A stretch of DNA of 64,000 nucleotides from Paenibacillus andongensis (GCF_025369935.1 NZ_CP104467.1:6889001-6953000), one strand, 5' to 3'. Numbered from the stretch's first letter, positions 24,831 through 34,001 are shown. Translations and numbers: made by a program. The notes: generated by a model from the letters alone, not told the origin.

Positions 24831-24957
24831 GAGAACTGGTGCAGGTGCGGGGAGGTGCGAGCACGGGTGCGGGGGGCGAGTACGGGTGCGGTACGGGTGG
24901 CGCGGGCACAGGGGCAGTTGCGGGTGCGGGCGTGGGTGCGAGCGTGGGTGCGAGTGT
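24831..24957. repeat. Strand-asymmetric G-rich degenerate tandem repeat (GGGTGCG-like)
   Basis: About 125 bases on the plus strand consist of irregular copies of GGGTGCG, GGTGCGG and CGGGTGCG with many GGG runs and almost no runs of C. ORFs in both directions across it encode only Gly/Ala/Val or Pro/Ala repeats without family similarity. It could form G-quadruplexes on one strand. It lies between the CapA-like gene start and the direct-repeat block. Confidence 0.7.
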
Positions 24958-25000
24958 TAATTCTGAATACTGGTCAGATAACCTCACCCGTAGCAAGGTA

Positions 25001-25198
25001 TTTAGCGATGTTAATCATCGTTAAATATGGAGATTCCCCTCTGGCACACGCTTTAGCAATGAAAAACATCACTATGGAGCGATAATCGGACTAATTAGCT
25101 TGATTCCACATCATTTAAGGTTGTTTTATATCGTTAACGGAGCACATTTCTACCTCGTTCAAACTTTAGCAATGAAAAACATCATTACGGAGCGGAAA
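25001..25198. repeat. Direct repeats with TTTAGCAATGAAAAACATCA core
   Basis: TTTAGCAATGAAAAACATCA occurs at 25052 and 25165 (113 bases apart), each followed by YTAYGGAGCG, and a weaker copy TTTAGCGATG starts at 25001. Preceding sequence (ATCGTTAA...GGAG...CCTC) is also shared, so the unit is about 80-110 bases. No gene is seen here. The region 24743-25645 otherwise holds only the G-rich repeat, a hairpin-rich stretch at 25254-25511 and a terminator. Confidence 0.65.
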
Positions 25199-25533
25199 CC
25201 CTACAACCCAGCCAGCCTAACCGGCACCGACGTCCCACAAAAATGAAACAAGTTCACCTTAAGTAAACATACCCTTTACTCGCAACTAAACAACGAATGT
25301 CTCGAATACCAATTTGAATTCGAGCCCTTCTAGAACGATAGCCTTCTCTCAGCTGTTGAGAGGTCCTTTTCAGACGTCTCACACCACTTTCACTGCATTC
25401 GTGCCTCCGAGACGCCCTTTTATGCCTTCTCAGGACGCAGCATACTACTTTACCCAGAGTATCTGAAAAGTGCATGTTTGATCTCTCGTTTCGCTTCAGC
25501 ACCAATCCCACACTTTAGTTCTATATAAAAGAA

Positions 25534-25569
25534 AAACCTCCATTCCACTTCAAGTGGATTTGGAGGTTC
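25534..25569. terminator. Terminator downstream of phosphodiesterase-GH35 pair
   Basis: AACCTCCA and TGGAGGTT with inner CCACTT/AAGTGG make a long hairpin; A-rich on the left, which gives a T-run in minus-strand RNA. It ends the operon whose last gene stops at 25646. Confidence 0.65.
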
Positions 25570-25645
25570 CTATACAATAATTTTGAGACAGACTCTTCGC
25601 TCTTATTCAGCGTCTAACTAGCTCCTGTCGCAGAGGCTGCACCCT

Positions 25646-26482
25646 TTAGCGCTGCCCCGGGTTCACCAGCAACCCGCTCGGAAGCTTGGCATCCCAATCA
25701 TCCGGGAATGGTAAGCCCAGCGCAGAAAGCGCGACGGCAGCCGTATCCATAATATTTAGTCCAGCCAAATCGGCCTCTGAGAGAACACCAGGGCCACGGC
25801 AGCCCCAGAAAATCGTCATGTCTTTCGGATGATCGCTGCCATGATTGAAGGCATCCAAGCCTCCGCCGCCATGATCCGTCGTTACTATAATCAGACTGTC
25901 TTCCAGCATTCCTGCATCTAAGATGGCTTTACTGATCTCACCGATTTGATTGTCCGCACGTGAGATCGCCTTTAAGTACTCCTCGGTTCCATACCCATGC
26001 CGATGGCCGGCAGCATCCACATCATCCAGTTGAACGAACAGCAGCTCAAAATCCGGATTGTTACGAATATACGCGGCAATGGCAGGAACCAATTCTTCAT
26101 CCGGTGCAGCGTATTTATAAACCGCATCGTTCTCTTCAATGACTCCAGTTTGTATCGGTTTCCATGAGACGAAGGAAGCCATCTTGCTGTTAGGTTTGGC
26201 TTCACTAACGATTTGAAATAAGGAAGGCGTTGCCGAGACTGCCGGGTAGTTCCGTTCCATTTTTATATTCACATGGGACTCATGTCTTTCCGGCGTTACA
26301 CCATGCAGCAGAGAACCCCAGCATTCCCCGCTAATGGAGGGAAAAACGGTCTGAGCATGATCCGTTTTGGCTCCGCCCAGGAGGAGAACATCAATAAACG
26401 GCGTATCAGCTTCGTTGACGAACGCCCCCGCTCCATCTATGCCAAGAATGATGACTCTTTTGACTGCCATTGTAGATGCCAT
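25646..26482 (-). CDS. Alkaline-phosphatase-superfamily phosphodiesterase/nucleotide pyrophosphatase-like protein
   Basis: Protein of 278 residues with the metal-site plan of the superfamily: IILGIDGAG near residue 15, the likely nucleophile region HAQTVFPSISGECW (about 40), FVQLDDVDAAGHRHGYG (about 155) and VTTDHGGGGLDAFNHGSDH (about 205-225). No signal peptide is seen, so it should act in the cytoplasm. The ATG at 26482 has GGAGGG and a 7-base spacer. It follows the GH35 gene in the same operon, 22 bases on, so it may act on a phospho-sugar or nucleotide sugar; the substrate is unknown. Confidence 0.8.
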   Translation of the reverse strand: MASTMAVKRVIILGIDGAGAFVNEADTPFIDVLLLGGAKTDHAQTVFPSISGECWGSLLHGVTPERHESHVNIKMERNYPAVSATPSLFQIVSEAKPNSKMASFVSWKPIQTGVIEENDAVYKYAAPDEELVPAIAAYIRNNPDFELLFVQLDDVDAAGHRHGYGTEEYLKAISRADNQIGEISKAILDAGMLEDSLIIVTTDHGGGGLDAFNHGSDHPKDMTIFWGCRGPGVLSEADLAGLNIMDTAAVALSALGLPFPDDWDAKLPSGLLVNPGQR

Positions 26483-26504
26483 TGTCAATCCCTCCGATTA
26501 CAAG

Positions 26505-28265
26505 TTATCCCAAATCCGGTGCATCCGTCAGTTCGATGATCGGCTTCTCTGCATGATGTAATTCGAATACGATAATTTCATTGCTTCCAGTTCGCAGTAA
26601 AGGCGCCGGCAAATACAACGTTTGCTGCGGCCCTTTCTCCCAATAACGACCCAAGTTAAACCCGTTAATCCAGACTACGCCTTTCGACCAGTTGTCCAAC
26701 CGAACGAATGTGTCCCCCGTTTCTTCCACGGTGAATTCCCCTCGGTAAAAGGCAGGACGATCATTCCTTTCACTTACCTCAGCAGAACGTTCAAATGGAA
26801 TGGCCGTCAGATCGTCCAGTGGGAGTGGATATATTGTCCAATCAAATAAGAACTGATTGTTCATCCGTACACCCTCTGTAATCCCTTTATAGTCCTTTAA
26901 TTTCGGACCATAGTTGACTCGCCCCATATTCTCAACCACAATGTCCAGCTTTGCGCCTTGAGCAGGGATGTCTATCGGGAGTGGACGCGAATCCCATCTT
27001 TCCACCGTACCTTGGTAGACACCATCCAAGAAGACTTGCGCACGGTCATGCACCTCCTGCAGGTGCAGCTTTTCACCCGTACGCGGCCCGGACACGTGCG
27101 TGGAATAAACGATGAATCCATAGCTTTGACCGAGCTTCTCCATCGGCTCTGGACAGGTGCTCTTAACGGGCTCAGTGAGATGTGACAAATGGTCAAGCAT
27201 ATCTGCTTTTTCAGTCAAAGTGATCTGACCGTAGCTTTTCTTCTTCATGGGTACCGGTATTTCTGGGAAATCCTTTACATCTTTGCCTAAAAATCCTGCA
27301 ATCACGCTGCGGACAGCTCTATATTTCTCCGTCACATCTCCGCATTCGGACAAAGGCGAATCATAGTCGTAGCTGGTGATTGTCGCTTCATATTTGTCAT
27401 GATAGTTCGCTCCGTTGTAGAAGCCAAAATTCGTCCCGCCGTGGAACATGTAGAAATTCACTGAGGCGCCAGCGCGGAGCATTCGGTCGAATACGTCCGC
27501 AACATCGCCCGCTTCACGCGTGTGGTGAGGCTTCAACCAGTGATCAAACCAACCGTTCCAGTACTCCATGCAAAAGAGCGGCTCATCAACACGGTATTCA
27601 CGAAACTTATTAAAGGCTTCCTCCGGTTTAGAACCGAAATTCACCGTGGCAAGCGTGCCTGGAACCGTCCCGCCTTGCAGCATGCCGTCCTCCGGACCAT
27701 CAGACGTAAACAGCATAACATCTACCCCGCGGTTGATGAGCCCATCCCGTAAATACGTTAAATATGCTGTGTCATTGCCGTAGCTGCCATATTCATTTTC
27801 AATCTGCATTGCAATGATGGGTCCACCGTTTGTGCTAAGCAGCGGGACTAATAGCGGAATCAGCTCGTCATAGTAACGGTCGACTTTCTCCAGATAAGCC
27901 TGATCCATGCAGCGCAGCCGCATATCCGGATATTTCAACAGCCATGCCGGTAATCCGCCAAACTCCCACTCCGCACAAATATAAGGACTCGGCCGTACGA
28001 TCACATGCAGCCCTAGCTCGCCAGCCTGCTCCACAAATCTCACAATGTTCGCTATTCCATCGAAATTAAAAACATTTCCCTCCGGTTCATGCAAATTCCA
28101 AGCAATATACGTCTCGACGGTATTAAACCCGCAAGCTTTGAGCTTCAATAAACGATCTTCCCAATAGTCAGGCACGACGCGAAAATAATGGATGGCTCCA
28201 GAGATGAGTTGAGTAGGCTTTCCATCTAAAAGAAACTGCTTATTTTGAGCTTGTAAAATGGCCAC
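26505..28265 (-). CDS. GH35 beta-galactosidase
   Basis: Glycoside hydrolase of 586 residues. The TIM-barrel domain (residues 8-320) has the GH35 sequence FLLDGKPTQLISGAIHYFRV, GGPIIAMQIENEYGSYG with likely acid/base E158, and FCMEYWNGWFD with likely nucleophile E234. C-terminal beta domains (about 370-586) include VWINGFNLGRYWEKGPQQTLYLP. No signal peptide, so it is cytoplasmic and should act on imported beta-galactosides. It starts with GTG behind GGAGGGATAACC. The divergent AraC gene at 28432 is the likely regulator; the phosphodiesterase gene follows. Confidence 0.94.
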   Translation of the reverse strand: MAILQAQNKQFLLDGKPTQLISGAIHYFRVVPDYWEDRLLKLKACGFNTVETYIAWNLHEPEGNVFNFDGIANIVRFVEQAGELGLHVIVRPSPYICAEWEFGGLPAWLLKYPDMRLRCMDQAYLEKVDRYYDELIPLLVPLLSTNGGPIIAMQIENEYGSYGNDTAYLTYLRDGLINRGVDVMLFTSDGPEDGMLQGGTVPGTLATVNFGSKPEEAFNKFREYRVDEPLFCMEYWNGWFDHWLKPHHTREAGDVADVFDRMLRAGASVNFYMFHGGTNFGFYNGANYHDKYEATITSYDYDSPLSECGDVTEKYRAVRSVIAGFLGKDVKDFPEIPVPMKKKSYGQITLTEKADMLDHLSHLTEPVKSTCPEPMEKLGQSYGFIVYSTHVSGPRTGEKLHLQEVHDRAQVFLDGVYQGTVERWDSRPLPIDIPAQGAKLDIVVENMGRVNYGPKLKDYKGITEGVRMNNQFLFDWTIYPLPLDDLTAIPFERSAEVSERNDRPAFYRGEFTVEETGDTFVRLDNWSKGVVWINGFNLGRYWEKGPQQTLYLPAPLLRTGSNEIIVFELHHAEKPIIELTDAPDLG

Positions 28266-28431
28266 GGTTATCCCTCCGACTGATGAATGCGATAGTGTAT
28301 TACTGATTTAATCATCGCTGAAAAAGTGGTTAACCCTCAATCTCCAAATGGAGCATTTTCTATACCAAATGTGCCAGTTCAGTGATATGATTGAACGTAC
28401 AACGATGACATACAGGAGGAAGGATCCCTTC

Positions 28432-29328
28432 ATGGATGATTTGTACCGTTTTCCGAATATGATCAATACCTTACAAGTAGTAGGATGCCATTTTGGCTTG
28501 CAGCCCCCGGGATGGCACTACCTTCGGCATCATCATCATTTGTTTGAACTTCTTTACTGCTCGGAAGGCGAAGTTGTGCAAGAAATGAACCGCGAATCCA
28601 TCACCATGCGCCAAGGAGACTGGCTGCTGATCAAATCCGGCGTCAGACATCAATCTTCGAATTTGGCTGCCACACATTACGGCTACTTTAATGTGCATTT
28701 CGATCTCGATGATACCGAAATACGCAGCCTGCTATCGATTACTCCTTATCAGCACATCCATCATCAAGATGCGGAGCAAAGCAGGCTTCAGTTCTACGTA
28801 AGTGAACTAGAGGCTATCATGCATCGCAATCGCACAGAGGACGCGAAGCAAGAACTGCAGTACCTGCGCTTCGAGGACAAGTTGCTGCTTCAGTCCTACA
28901 CCCTGCTTATCATCCATGATGTACTTCATTTGCTGCGCGAACACGATTCACCGCACAAACAAAAATATGCGCCAACGATGGACCAAGACACTTCTTTGTT
29001 CACCGCTGATGTCGCCCATGCGATTGAAGAAAAGCTGTCGCTCGGCCTCTGCGAGGAGGCGTCTGTCGCAGGAGTCGCGAAAGAGCTGAACCTGAGCCGC
29101 AGTCAGTGCAGCAAGCTCTTCTCCAAAGTGTACGGGCTATCGCCGCGGCAGTATGTCAGCCGGCAAAAGCTGAACCTAGCCAAAGAGCTGCTCGTCACAA
29201 CCAATTTGCCGATGACCGACATTGCGGAGAAACTCGGCTTCCATTCGGCCAGCCACTTCTCGCGGCAGTTCCGGCGCTGGACCGGCCAGTCGCCAAGTGA
29301 ATTCAAGCCGAAGCATCATGCCACGTAG
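28432..29328 (+). CDS. AraC-family transcriptional regulator
   Basis: Regulator of 298 residues. N-terminal cupin-type arm and pocket (GWHYLRHHHHLFELLYCSEGEV, then GDWLLIKSGVRHQS), then two C-terminal helix-turn-helix motifs (VAGVAKELNLSRSQCSKLFSKVYG and PMTDIAEKLGFHSASHFSRQFRRWTGQSPSEFK). The ATG at 28432 has GGAGGAAGG 7-8 bases ahead; the open frame 28 codons upstream lacks a site. It is divergent from the GH35 operon and most likely activates it in response to a galactoside. Confidence 0.9.
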   Translation: MDDLYRFPNMINTLQVVGCHFGLQPPGWHYLRHHHHLFELLYCSEGEVVQEMNRESITMRQGDWLLIKSGVRHQSSNLAATHYGYFNVHFDLDDTEIRSLLSITPYQHIHHQDAEQSRLQFYVSELEAIMHRNRTEDAKQELQYLRFEDKLLLQSYTLLIIHDVLHLLREHDSPHKQKYAPTMDQDTSLFTADVAHAIEEKLSLGLCEEASVAGVAKELNLSRSQCSKLFSKVYGLSPRQYVSRQKLNLAKELLVTTNLPMTDIAEKLGFHSASHFSRQFRRWTGQSPSEFKPKHHAT

Positions 29329-29345
29329 CAGCCGCTCGGACTTTA

Positions 29346-29524
29346 GCGGAACTAGGAGTCGCTATATTGGCGAAAACCACTTGAATGCCAGGGTACGCGG
29401 AACCACAGGACGTTATTTTGTTATATTTAGCCTCCGGATCTTCCTTTTTCACTAAATAACGTCACCACGTTCCGCTAAACCTATTTTCAACGTGATTATC
29501 ACGAAATAGCGTATCGCCGTTCCC
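29346..29524. repeat. Second copy of the GCGGAAC/GTTCCGC palindromic repeat family
   Basis: Two nested inverted pairs. The inner arms are GCGGAAC...GACGTTATTT (29397-29418) and AAATAACGTC...GTTCCGC (29454-29475), 22 bases each with a mismatched five-base centre. The outer arms are GCGGAACTAGGAGTCGCTAT (29346-29365) and AAATAGCGTATCGCCGTTCC (29504-29523). The same unit plan is found at 4557-4735. It lies just behind an AraC gene. Confidence 0.72.
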
Positions 29525-29537
29525 CTTCACAATAAAA

Positions 29538-29569
29538 ACGCCCGCAAACCTTGAAGTTTGCGGGCGTTC
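29538..29569. terminator. Strong bidirectional terminator
   Basis: AACGCCCGCAAAC and GTTTGCGGGCGTT form a perfect 13-base-pair stem with a 6-base loop, flanked by AAAA on the left. It ends the minus-strand copper-amine-oxidase-N gene (stop at 29579) and can stop readthrough from the plus-strand AraC gene. Confidence 0.82.
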
Positions 29570-29578
29570 TCGCGTATT

Positions 29579-30541
29579 TTACTCCTGTGCCGCGTCTTGT
29601 GCCGGCGTTTGTTCTTCAGCCTCGTTAATCACGACGCTTTGTGATTCTGGTTCCCACTGCACATTGGCTTTGAGCGCTTCACTAATGAAGCGAGCTGGCA
29701 CCATCGTGGACCCATTATAGACTTCCCCAGCCACTTCTAGATCAACGGCTTGTCCATTAATAAAGGCTTTACGAACACCTATCACAAGCTTCACTGTGAC
29801 ACCATCTTTCACTACGGTAACCGAGTTATCTTCTGGATTCCAAGTAACCGTAGCCTGCAAGGCTTCAGCAATCGCTCGGAAAGGGACTAACGTGTTCCCA
29901 TCTTTAATAAATGGCGGGACCTCAAAGTTAGGTTCTAGACCGTTAACGTAGGCTTTGACACCTAACTTGCCTTTTTTGCTATTCAGTGATCCCAGCTTTT
30001 TGTATACATCAAGGTTCGCTGAGTCGGTTTTAACGACTTCTTTCTGAATATCCGCCGCGGTGTCCAAATCCCCGCTATTCTCTGCCTCAATGACAGCATC
30101 GGAGAGAACTGAGCCAATGTTCGTCGTATCATGTAACTGTAAATTGTACTTTTCCAGCAGTTTGGAAATGATGGCACCGGCAGGGCGATCTTTGACATGT
30201 TCGTACGCGTTTTGTAACCCTCTATACCCCATATGTCCATGAGAACCATAAGTAGATGAAGTCACCGTTTCACGTTCTCCTGAAACCTTCTTTTCTTTCT
30301 TTTCCTTTTTCTCCTTCAGCTTCACATCCACTTGATCGTTAGAACTTGAACTTGATTTAGAACTCGTACTTGAACTTGTACTCGAACTTGTACTCGAACT
30401 TGTACTCGAACTTGCACTCGAACTCGAACTCGAACTAGATTGATCCGAACCCTTATCATGCTTAGGCTCTGCATATACCGCAGAACTTAATAAACTACCC
30501 AGAACTGCTATCGAGACCACAATGTTAAGTTTCCATTTCAT
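29579..30541 (-). CDS. Secreted serine-rich protein with copper amine oxidase N-terminal (stalk) domains
   Basis: About 320 residues with a signal peptide (LNIVVSIAVLGSLLSSAVYA). A serine/threonine tract follows at about residues 35-70 and a Lys/Glu stretch (KLKEKKEKKEKK). From about residue 195 to 310 two copies of the copper-amine-oxidase N-terminal fold are seen (PPFIKDGNTLVPFRAIAEAL, then TVTWNPEDNSVTVVKDG, then STMVPARFISEALKANVQWE). In Paenibacillus such domains are cell-wall-associated stalks without amine oxidase activity. The start at 30541 has GGGAGC ahead; a GTG three codons earlier overlaps it. Function unknown, probably structural on the cell surface. Confidence 0.85.
   Translation of the reverse strand: MKWKLNIVVSIAVLGSLLSSAVYAEPKHDKGSDQSSSSSSSSASSSTSSSTSSSTSSSTSSKSSSSSNDQVDVKLKEKKEKKEKKVSGERETVTSSTYGSHGHMGYRGLQNAYEHVKDRPAGAIISKLLEKYNLQLHDTTNIGSVLSDAVIEAENSGDLDTAADIQKEVVKTDSANLDVYKKLGSLNSKKGKLGVKAYVNGLEPNFEVPPFIKDGNTLVPFRAIAEALQATVTWNPEDNSVTVVKDGVTVKLVIGVRKAFINGQAVDLEVAGEVYNGSTMVPARFISEALKANVQWEPESQSVVINEAEEQTPAQDAAQE
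30345..30445 (-). repeat. Near-tandem 12-bp repeats encoding the serine tract
   Basis: Inside the gene, the plus-strand unit ACTTGTACTCGA (12 bases, encoding Ser-Ser-Thr-Ser in the other strand) repeats three times perfectly and several times with changes. Multiples of three keep the frame, so slippage would change tract length without killing the gene. Confidence 0.65.
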
Positions 30542-30659
30542 GCTGTACACGCTCCCAGAATAATTTGTCGTTTTTTGTTAGTTCAATCAACTCATTATAA
30601 CTAATAAACGGACAACATTCTGTATCACAGCACACAAAATGGCACTTTCATTCTTGGCC

Positions 30660-32939
30660 TCATTCCCCTTTCCTAAACTGCCCCGGCGTAATCCCCTCAT
30701 AGCGTTTAAACACCCTGATGAACGTGTTACTGTTCGAGAAGCCGACCTTTTGCGTAATCTCCGTAATTGTATCATCGGTTTCCGTCATCAACTGCTTGGC
30801 CAGCTGAACACGCTGTTTATTAACGTAATCAATAAACGTTTCCCCAGACTGCTCCTTGATGAACCGCGATAAATACGGCGCATTCACTTCAAACTTCAAA
30901 GACAGCGACGTCAGGCTCAAATCCATATCCGCCAAATGCTCATCAATATAGCTAAGCACTTGATCCTTCAGATTCGTATTGTGGCTTTTCTTCTTGGAAT
31001 CGACGTAGTCACAAACGGTTTTCAAAAACTTATAAATTTCATCTTCAATTTCCACAAAGGACTCACATTGGGTCAATTGTTTAATGAGCGCATGCTTCTC
31101 TACTGCTAATTCATTAGGTCCTTGATCTAAATGCTCAATAGCCTTCAAGATCGTGCCAATCAGTTCAAACATGAGAAGTTTGCCGAGCTGCAGCGATAGC
31201 GTGCCGTCCGACACATTCGTTGCGATCAGTTCGCTGACAGCATCCATGGCCTCCTCGTACTGCCCCGTTCGAATATGATTGATCAGCTGCCGCTCCATAT
31301 CCAGCGGATAATACAGCTCATTCTTCGGTCGTTTGATCCGATCAAAAGGGATAATTTGACTCGGTCCAATGACGAATTTATATTCCAGCGCCTCCAGCGC
31401 CTCATCGAATCCATGCGAGATTCCGGTCAAATGTGGATGAATATCACTAATGCCTATCGTCAGCTGAATATAAAATTTACCCTGAATGATCGTCTGCGCC
31501 TCTTGCGCAATCTCAATCAATTCCTGTTTCGTCCGAACTTCATCGTCATTCTGTATATTAACCAGAAAAGCTATCATACCGTCCACTTCGGTCGTGAACA
31601 CCGTATGTTTTCTGCGAATCAGCTCTTCGGTAATGTTCGTCACGATATAATAGACATACTGCAATTTGGACTCCGCATCGCGCGTCCCGCTATCAGCAAA
31701 CAAAGCCGCATAGTCGCCAATGTGAAACAGTAATACCGCAAAACGGTTCGTCTCAAACCGCAGGTCAAACGATGCCATCGATTGCGCGAGTGCCGAACCG
31801 CTCTCGACTCTGCCCTTGAGCAGTCGTGCCAGAAAATGGCTGCGCAGCACGTCTTGCTGCTTCTGGATGGTGCGGTTCGCCGTAACCTGCAAAGCTTCAT
31901 TTTCCGACATAAAGGACTGGAGCAGTGAGAATTCATTCCCAATCCCTTCGATATTGGACTTCACCTTCGGAGAAACCAAATCCACCATGCGGCGGATAGG
32001 CATATAATGCCTTCGCGTCAGCCAGATGGACATCGGACCACCGACGAAAATACACAGAAACAAGCCCGCATAAATCCAACTGCGCAATTGGCTTACTTTT
32101 GCTGAATAGATTTTCGTAGGAACGATGGACACATACTTCCATTCATTTTCAACCGAAGAAACGTAAGAAACCGTTACCTCTTCCTTGCCCCATTTTTGAC
32201 TAAATGAACCTTCCGCTGAGCGGATCTGCTCGAAATCAATCTCGGAGACATGCTCCGAATCGCCTGCGGTCATCAGCAGCTTATTGGTGGAATCGAGTAT
32301 CAACACACTGCCTGCTTGAGCAATCTGTATATTTGAGATAGCTGCTTTCAAGCGTTCTGCATTCAGCATGACAACAAGAGTTGCCGGCGCTTCGCTTGCA
32401 TTCTGAATCGGCAGTGACTGCATGTACACCATGTCATCGTCAGCGAATCGAAGGAAATTGCCATAGTAGATTTTCTCCATACTGTCGCTCCACTGTTTCA
32501 TGGTGATGCCTTTATTTCCCGCGTGGAGCAATTGGAAAAGAAGCTCATCTTGATTCATTGTCGATGTCGTGACCCCGAAATGCCCTTTTTTCATGTATAC
32601 ATATAAATCACTAATATCCCCATTCGAGGCGGCATAAGAACGAAGTGAAGTGATCAGATCCAGTGTATCGATCTTGACTTGCGTACTGTTGAAATCAGCT
32701 TGATTAACATACTTAATGACTTTAGGATCGAGGGAAAGCTGGAGACCCATCCGCTTAATATCTTTGAACTGATTGTCCAGCGATTGCTTCACCTGGTTAA
32801 GCAGCGCTTTGTTGGATCGAATGACCTCCGAGTTTAATAAATGCTGTGACTGAAAAAGAACCAACATCGTGATGACGATGGGAATACATAGAATGGTTAA
32901 GTTCGAGTAAAGCCAAAATAAAAATACACTCCGCTTCAC
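30660..32939 (-). CDS. Membrane-bound AraC-family regulator with extracellular sensor
   Basis: Regulator of 759 residues. Helix one (FWLYSNLTILCIPIVITMLVLF, residues 8-29) and helix two (about 285-305) flank an extracellular dCache-like sensor. A HAMP-less cytoplasmic region with a GGDEF-like ancestral module (about 390-520) follows, then a C-terminal AraC domain: LSLTSLSLKFEVNAPYLSRFIKEQSG and TITEITQKVGFSNSNTFIRVFKRYEGITPGQFRKGE. It starts with GTG behind GGGAGGACATCTTT. It lies after the LplC-like permease and is read in the same direction, and should sense an outside sugar and activate the transporter operon, as these cassettes do in Paenibacillus. Confidence 0.9.
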   Translation of the reverse strand: MKRSVFLFWLYSNLTILCIPIVITMLVLFQSQHLLNSEVIRSNKALLNQVKQSLDNQFKDIKRMGLQLSLDPKVIKYVNQADFNSTQVKIDTLDLITSLRSYAASNGDISDLYVYMKKGHFGVTTSTMNQDELLFQLLHAGNKGITMKQWSDSMEKIYYGNFLRFADDDMVYMQSLPIQNASEAPATLVVMLNAERLKAAISNIQIAQAGSVLILDSTNKLLMTAGDSEHVSEIDFEQIRSAEGSFSQKWGKEEVTVSYVSSVENEWKYVSIVPTKIYSAKVSQLRSWIYAGLFLCIFVGGPMSIWLTRRHYMPIRRMVDLVSPKVKSNIEGIGNEFSLLQSFMSENEALQVTANRTIQKQQDVLRSHFLARLLKGRVESGSALAQSMASFDLRFETNRFAVLLFHIGDYAALFADSGTRDAESKLQYVYYIVTNITEELIRRKHTVFTTEVDGMIAFLVNIQNDDEVRTKQELIEIAQEAQTIIQGKFYIQLTIGISDIHPHLTGISHGFDEALEALEYKFVIGPSQIIPFDRIKRPKNELYYPLDMERQLINHIRTGQYEEAMDAVSELIATNVSDGTLSLQLGKLLMFELIGTILKAIEHLDQGPNELAVEKHALIKQLTQCESFVEIEDEIYKFLKTVCDYVDSKKKSHNTNLKDQVLSYIDEHLADMDLSLTSLSLKFEVNAPYLSRFIKEQSGETFIDYVNKQRVQLAKQLMTETDDTITEITQKVGFSNSNTFIRVFKRYEGITPGQFRKGE

Positions 32940-33110
32940 AAAGATGTCCTCCCTTACTCATGCTGTATGCCGTATTATCCCATCTTCACCCGCTCAAGTA
33001 CATCTACGATTTTTGTATCATCATCATTTTTAGTGATTCCCTCACAGAAAGTGGAAAAAACCAAATATCCCGCCCCCTTTTGAAGATCCAAAAGAGAACA
33101 GGTCTGGTCG

Positions 33111-33989
33111 TTATTCTTTGAGCGCGCCAACCATGACGCCTTTCACAAAATATTTCTGTAAAAAAGGATAGGCAATCAGAATCGGTAAGGTAGCCACCAT
33201 GATCGTTGCGTATTTAATACTTTCCCCAATCGCTTGCGTGTCGTTCGCATTTCCCGTTCCAGTGGTCATCGAATCCGTGCTGTTCTGCACCAGAATTTCC
33301 CTGAGAATCAACTGCAGCGGGAACTTCTCCCGATCGTGAAGAAAAAGCATCGCATTAAACCAAGAATTCCAGTGGGCTACGCCATAGTAAAGCACCATTA
33401 CGGCAATAACAGGCATGGACAGCGGCACCACGATCTGGAACAAAATGCGCCATTCGCCTGCACCGTCAATCTTAGCGGATTCCATCAAACCCTCAGGGAT
33501 CGCTTCGAACGAAGTTCGCATAATAATCAAGTTCCACGTGCTGATCGCCACGGGCAAGATGAGTGCAAGGTAGCTATTGCCCATTTGCAGATAGTTGTTG
33601 ATTAACAAGTATGTCGGAATCAATCCGCCACTGAAATACATCGTGAACACGATACAGATCATCAAGAACTTCCGCATCACGAACTTTCTGGACAGCGCAT
33701 AGGCACCAAGCGTAGTAAAGAACAAATTAACCGCCGTACCCACAATTAAGATGAGCAAAGTATTCCCATATCCCGTCAAAATGTTGGGATTCGCAATCAC
33801 TTTCTGAAAAGCGTCGAGGTTAAACCCCAGCGGTTTCAACAATAAGCCGGAATGCTGGATGAGCAAATTGGAATCGCTGATGGAAGCCATGAAAACATAG
33901 TAGAACGGGTACAACGTACAGACGATAAGCAATATCATCAGAATCGCATTACCGATATCGAATAGACGCTCAGTTGCGCTTAATTTCAT
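33111..33989 (-). CDS. Carbohydrate ABC transporter permease, LplC/YtcP-like
   Basis: Permease of 292 residues with six helices (first: IGNAILMILLIVCTLYPFYYVFMASIS) and the ATPase-contact loop ESAKIDGAGEWRILFQIVVPLSMP near residues 185-208. The C-terminus FLQKYFVKGVMVGALKE is typical of the LplC subgroup. It follows the LplB-like permease by 12 bases, in an order binding protein, LplB, LplC. No ATPase is encoded here; a shared MsmX-type ATPase is expected. The substrate, often a plant oligosaccharide, cannot be told. Confidence 0.92.
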   Translation of the reverse strand: MKLSATERLFDIGNAILMILLIVCTLYPFYYVFMASISDSNLLIQHSGLLLKPLGFNLDAFQKVIANPNILTGYGNTLLILIVGTAVNLFFTTLGAYALSRKFVMRKFLMICIVFTMYFSGGLIPTYLLINNYLQMGNSYLALILPVAISTWNLIIMRTSFEAIPEGLMESAKIDGAGEWRILFQIVVPLSMPVIAVMVLYYGVAHWNSWFNAMLFLHDREKFPLQLILREILVQNSTDSMTTGTGNANDTQAIGESIKYATIMVATLPILIAYPFLQKYFVKGVMVGALKE

Positions 33990-34001
33990 CGTTAGTTCCT
34001 C

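Noticed and set aside
25001..25198. Could the 20-base direct repeats be a CRISPR array
   Set aside because: Only two strong copies, 113-base period, no spacers of uniform length and no cas genes.
25254..25511. Possible 85-residue gene on the minus strand
   Set aside because: Arg-rich translation of a hairpin-rich stretch, no ribosome site or family; treated as non-coding.
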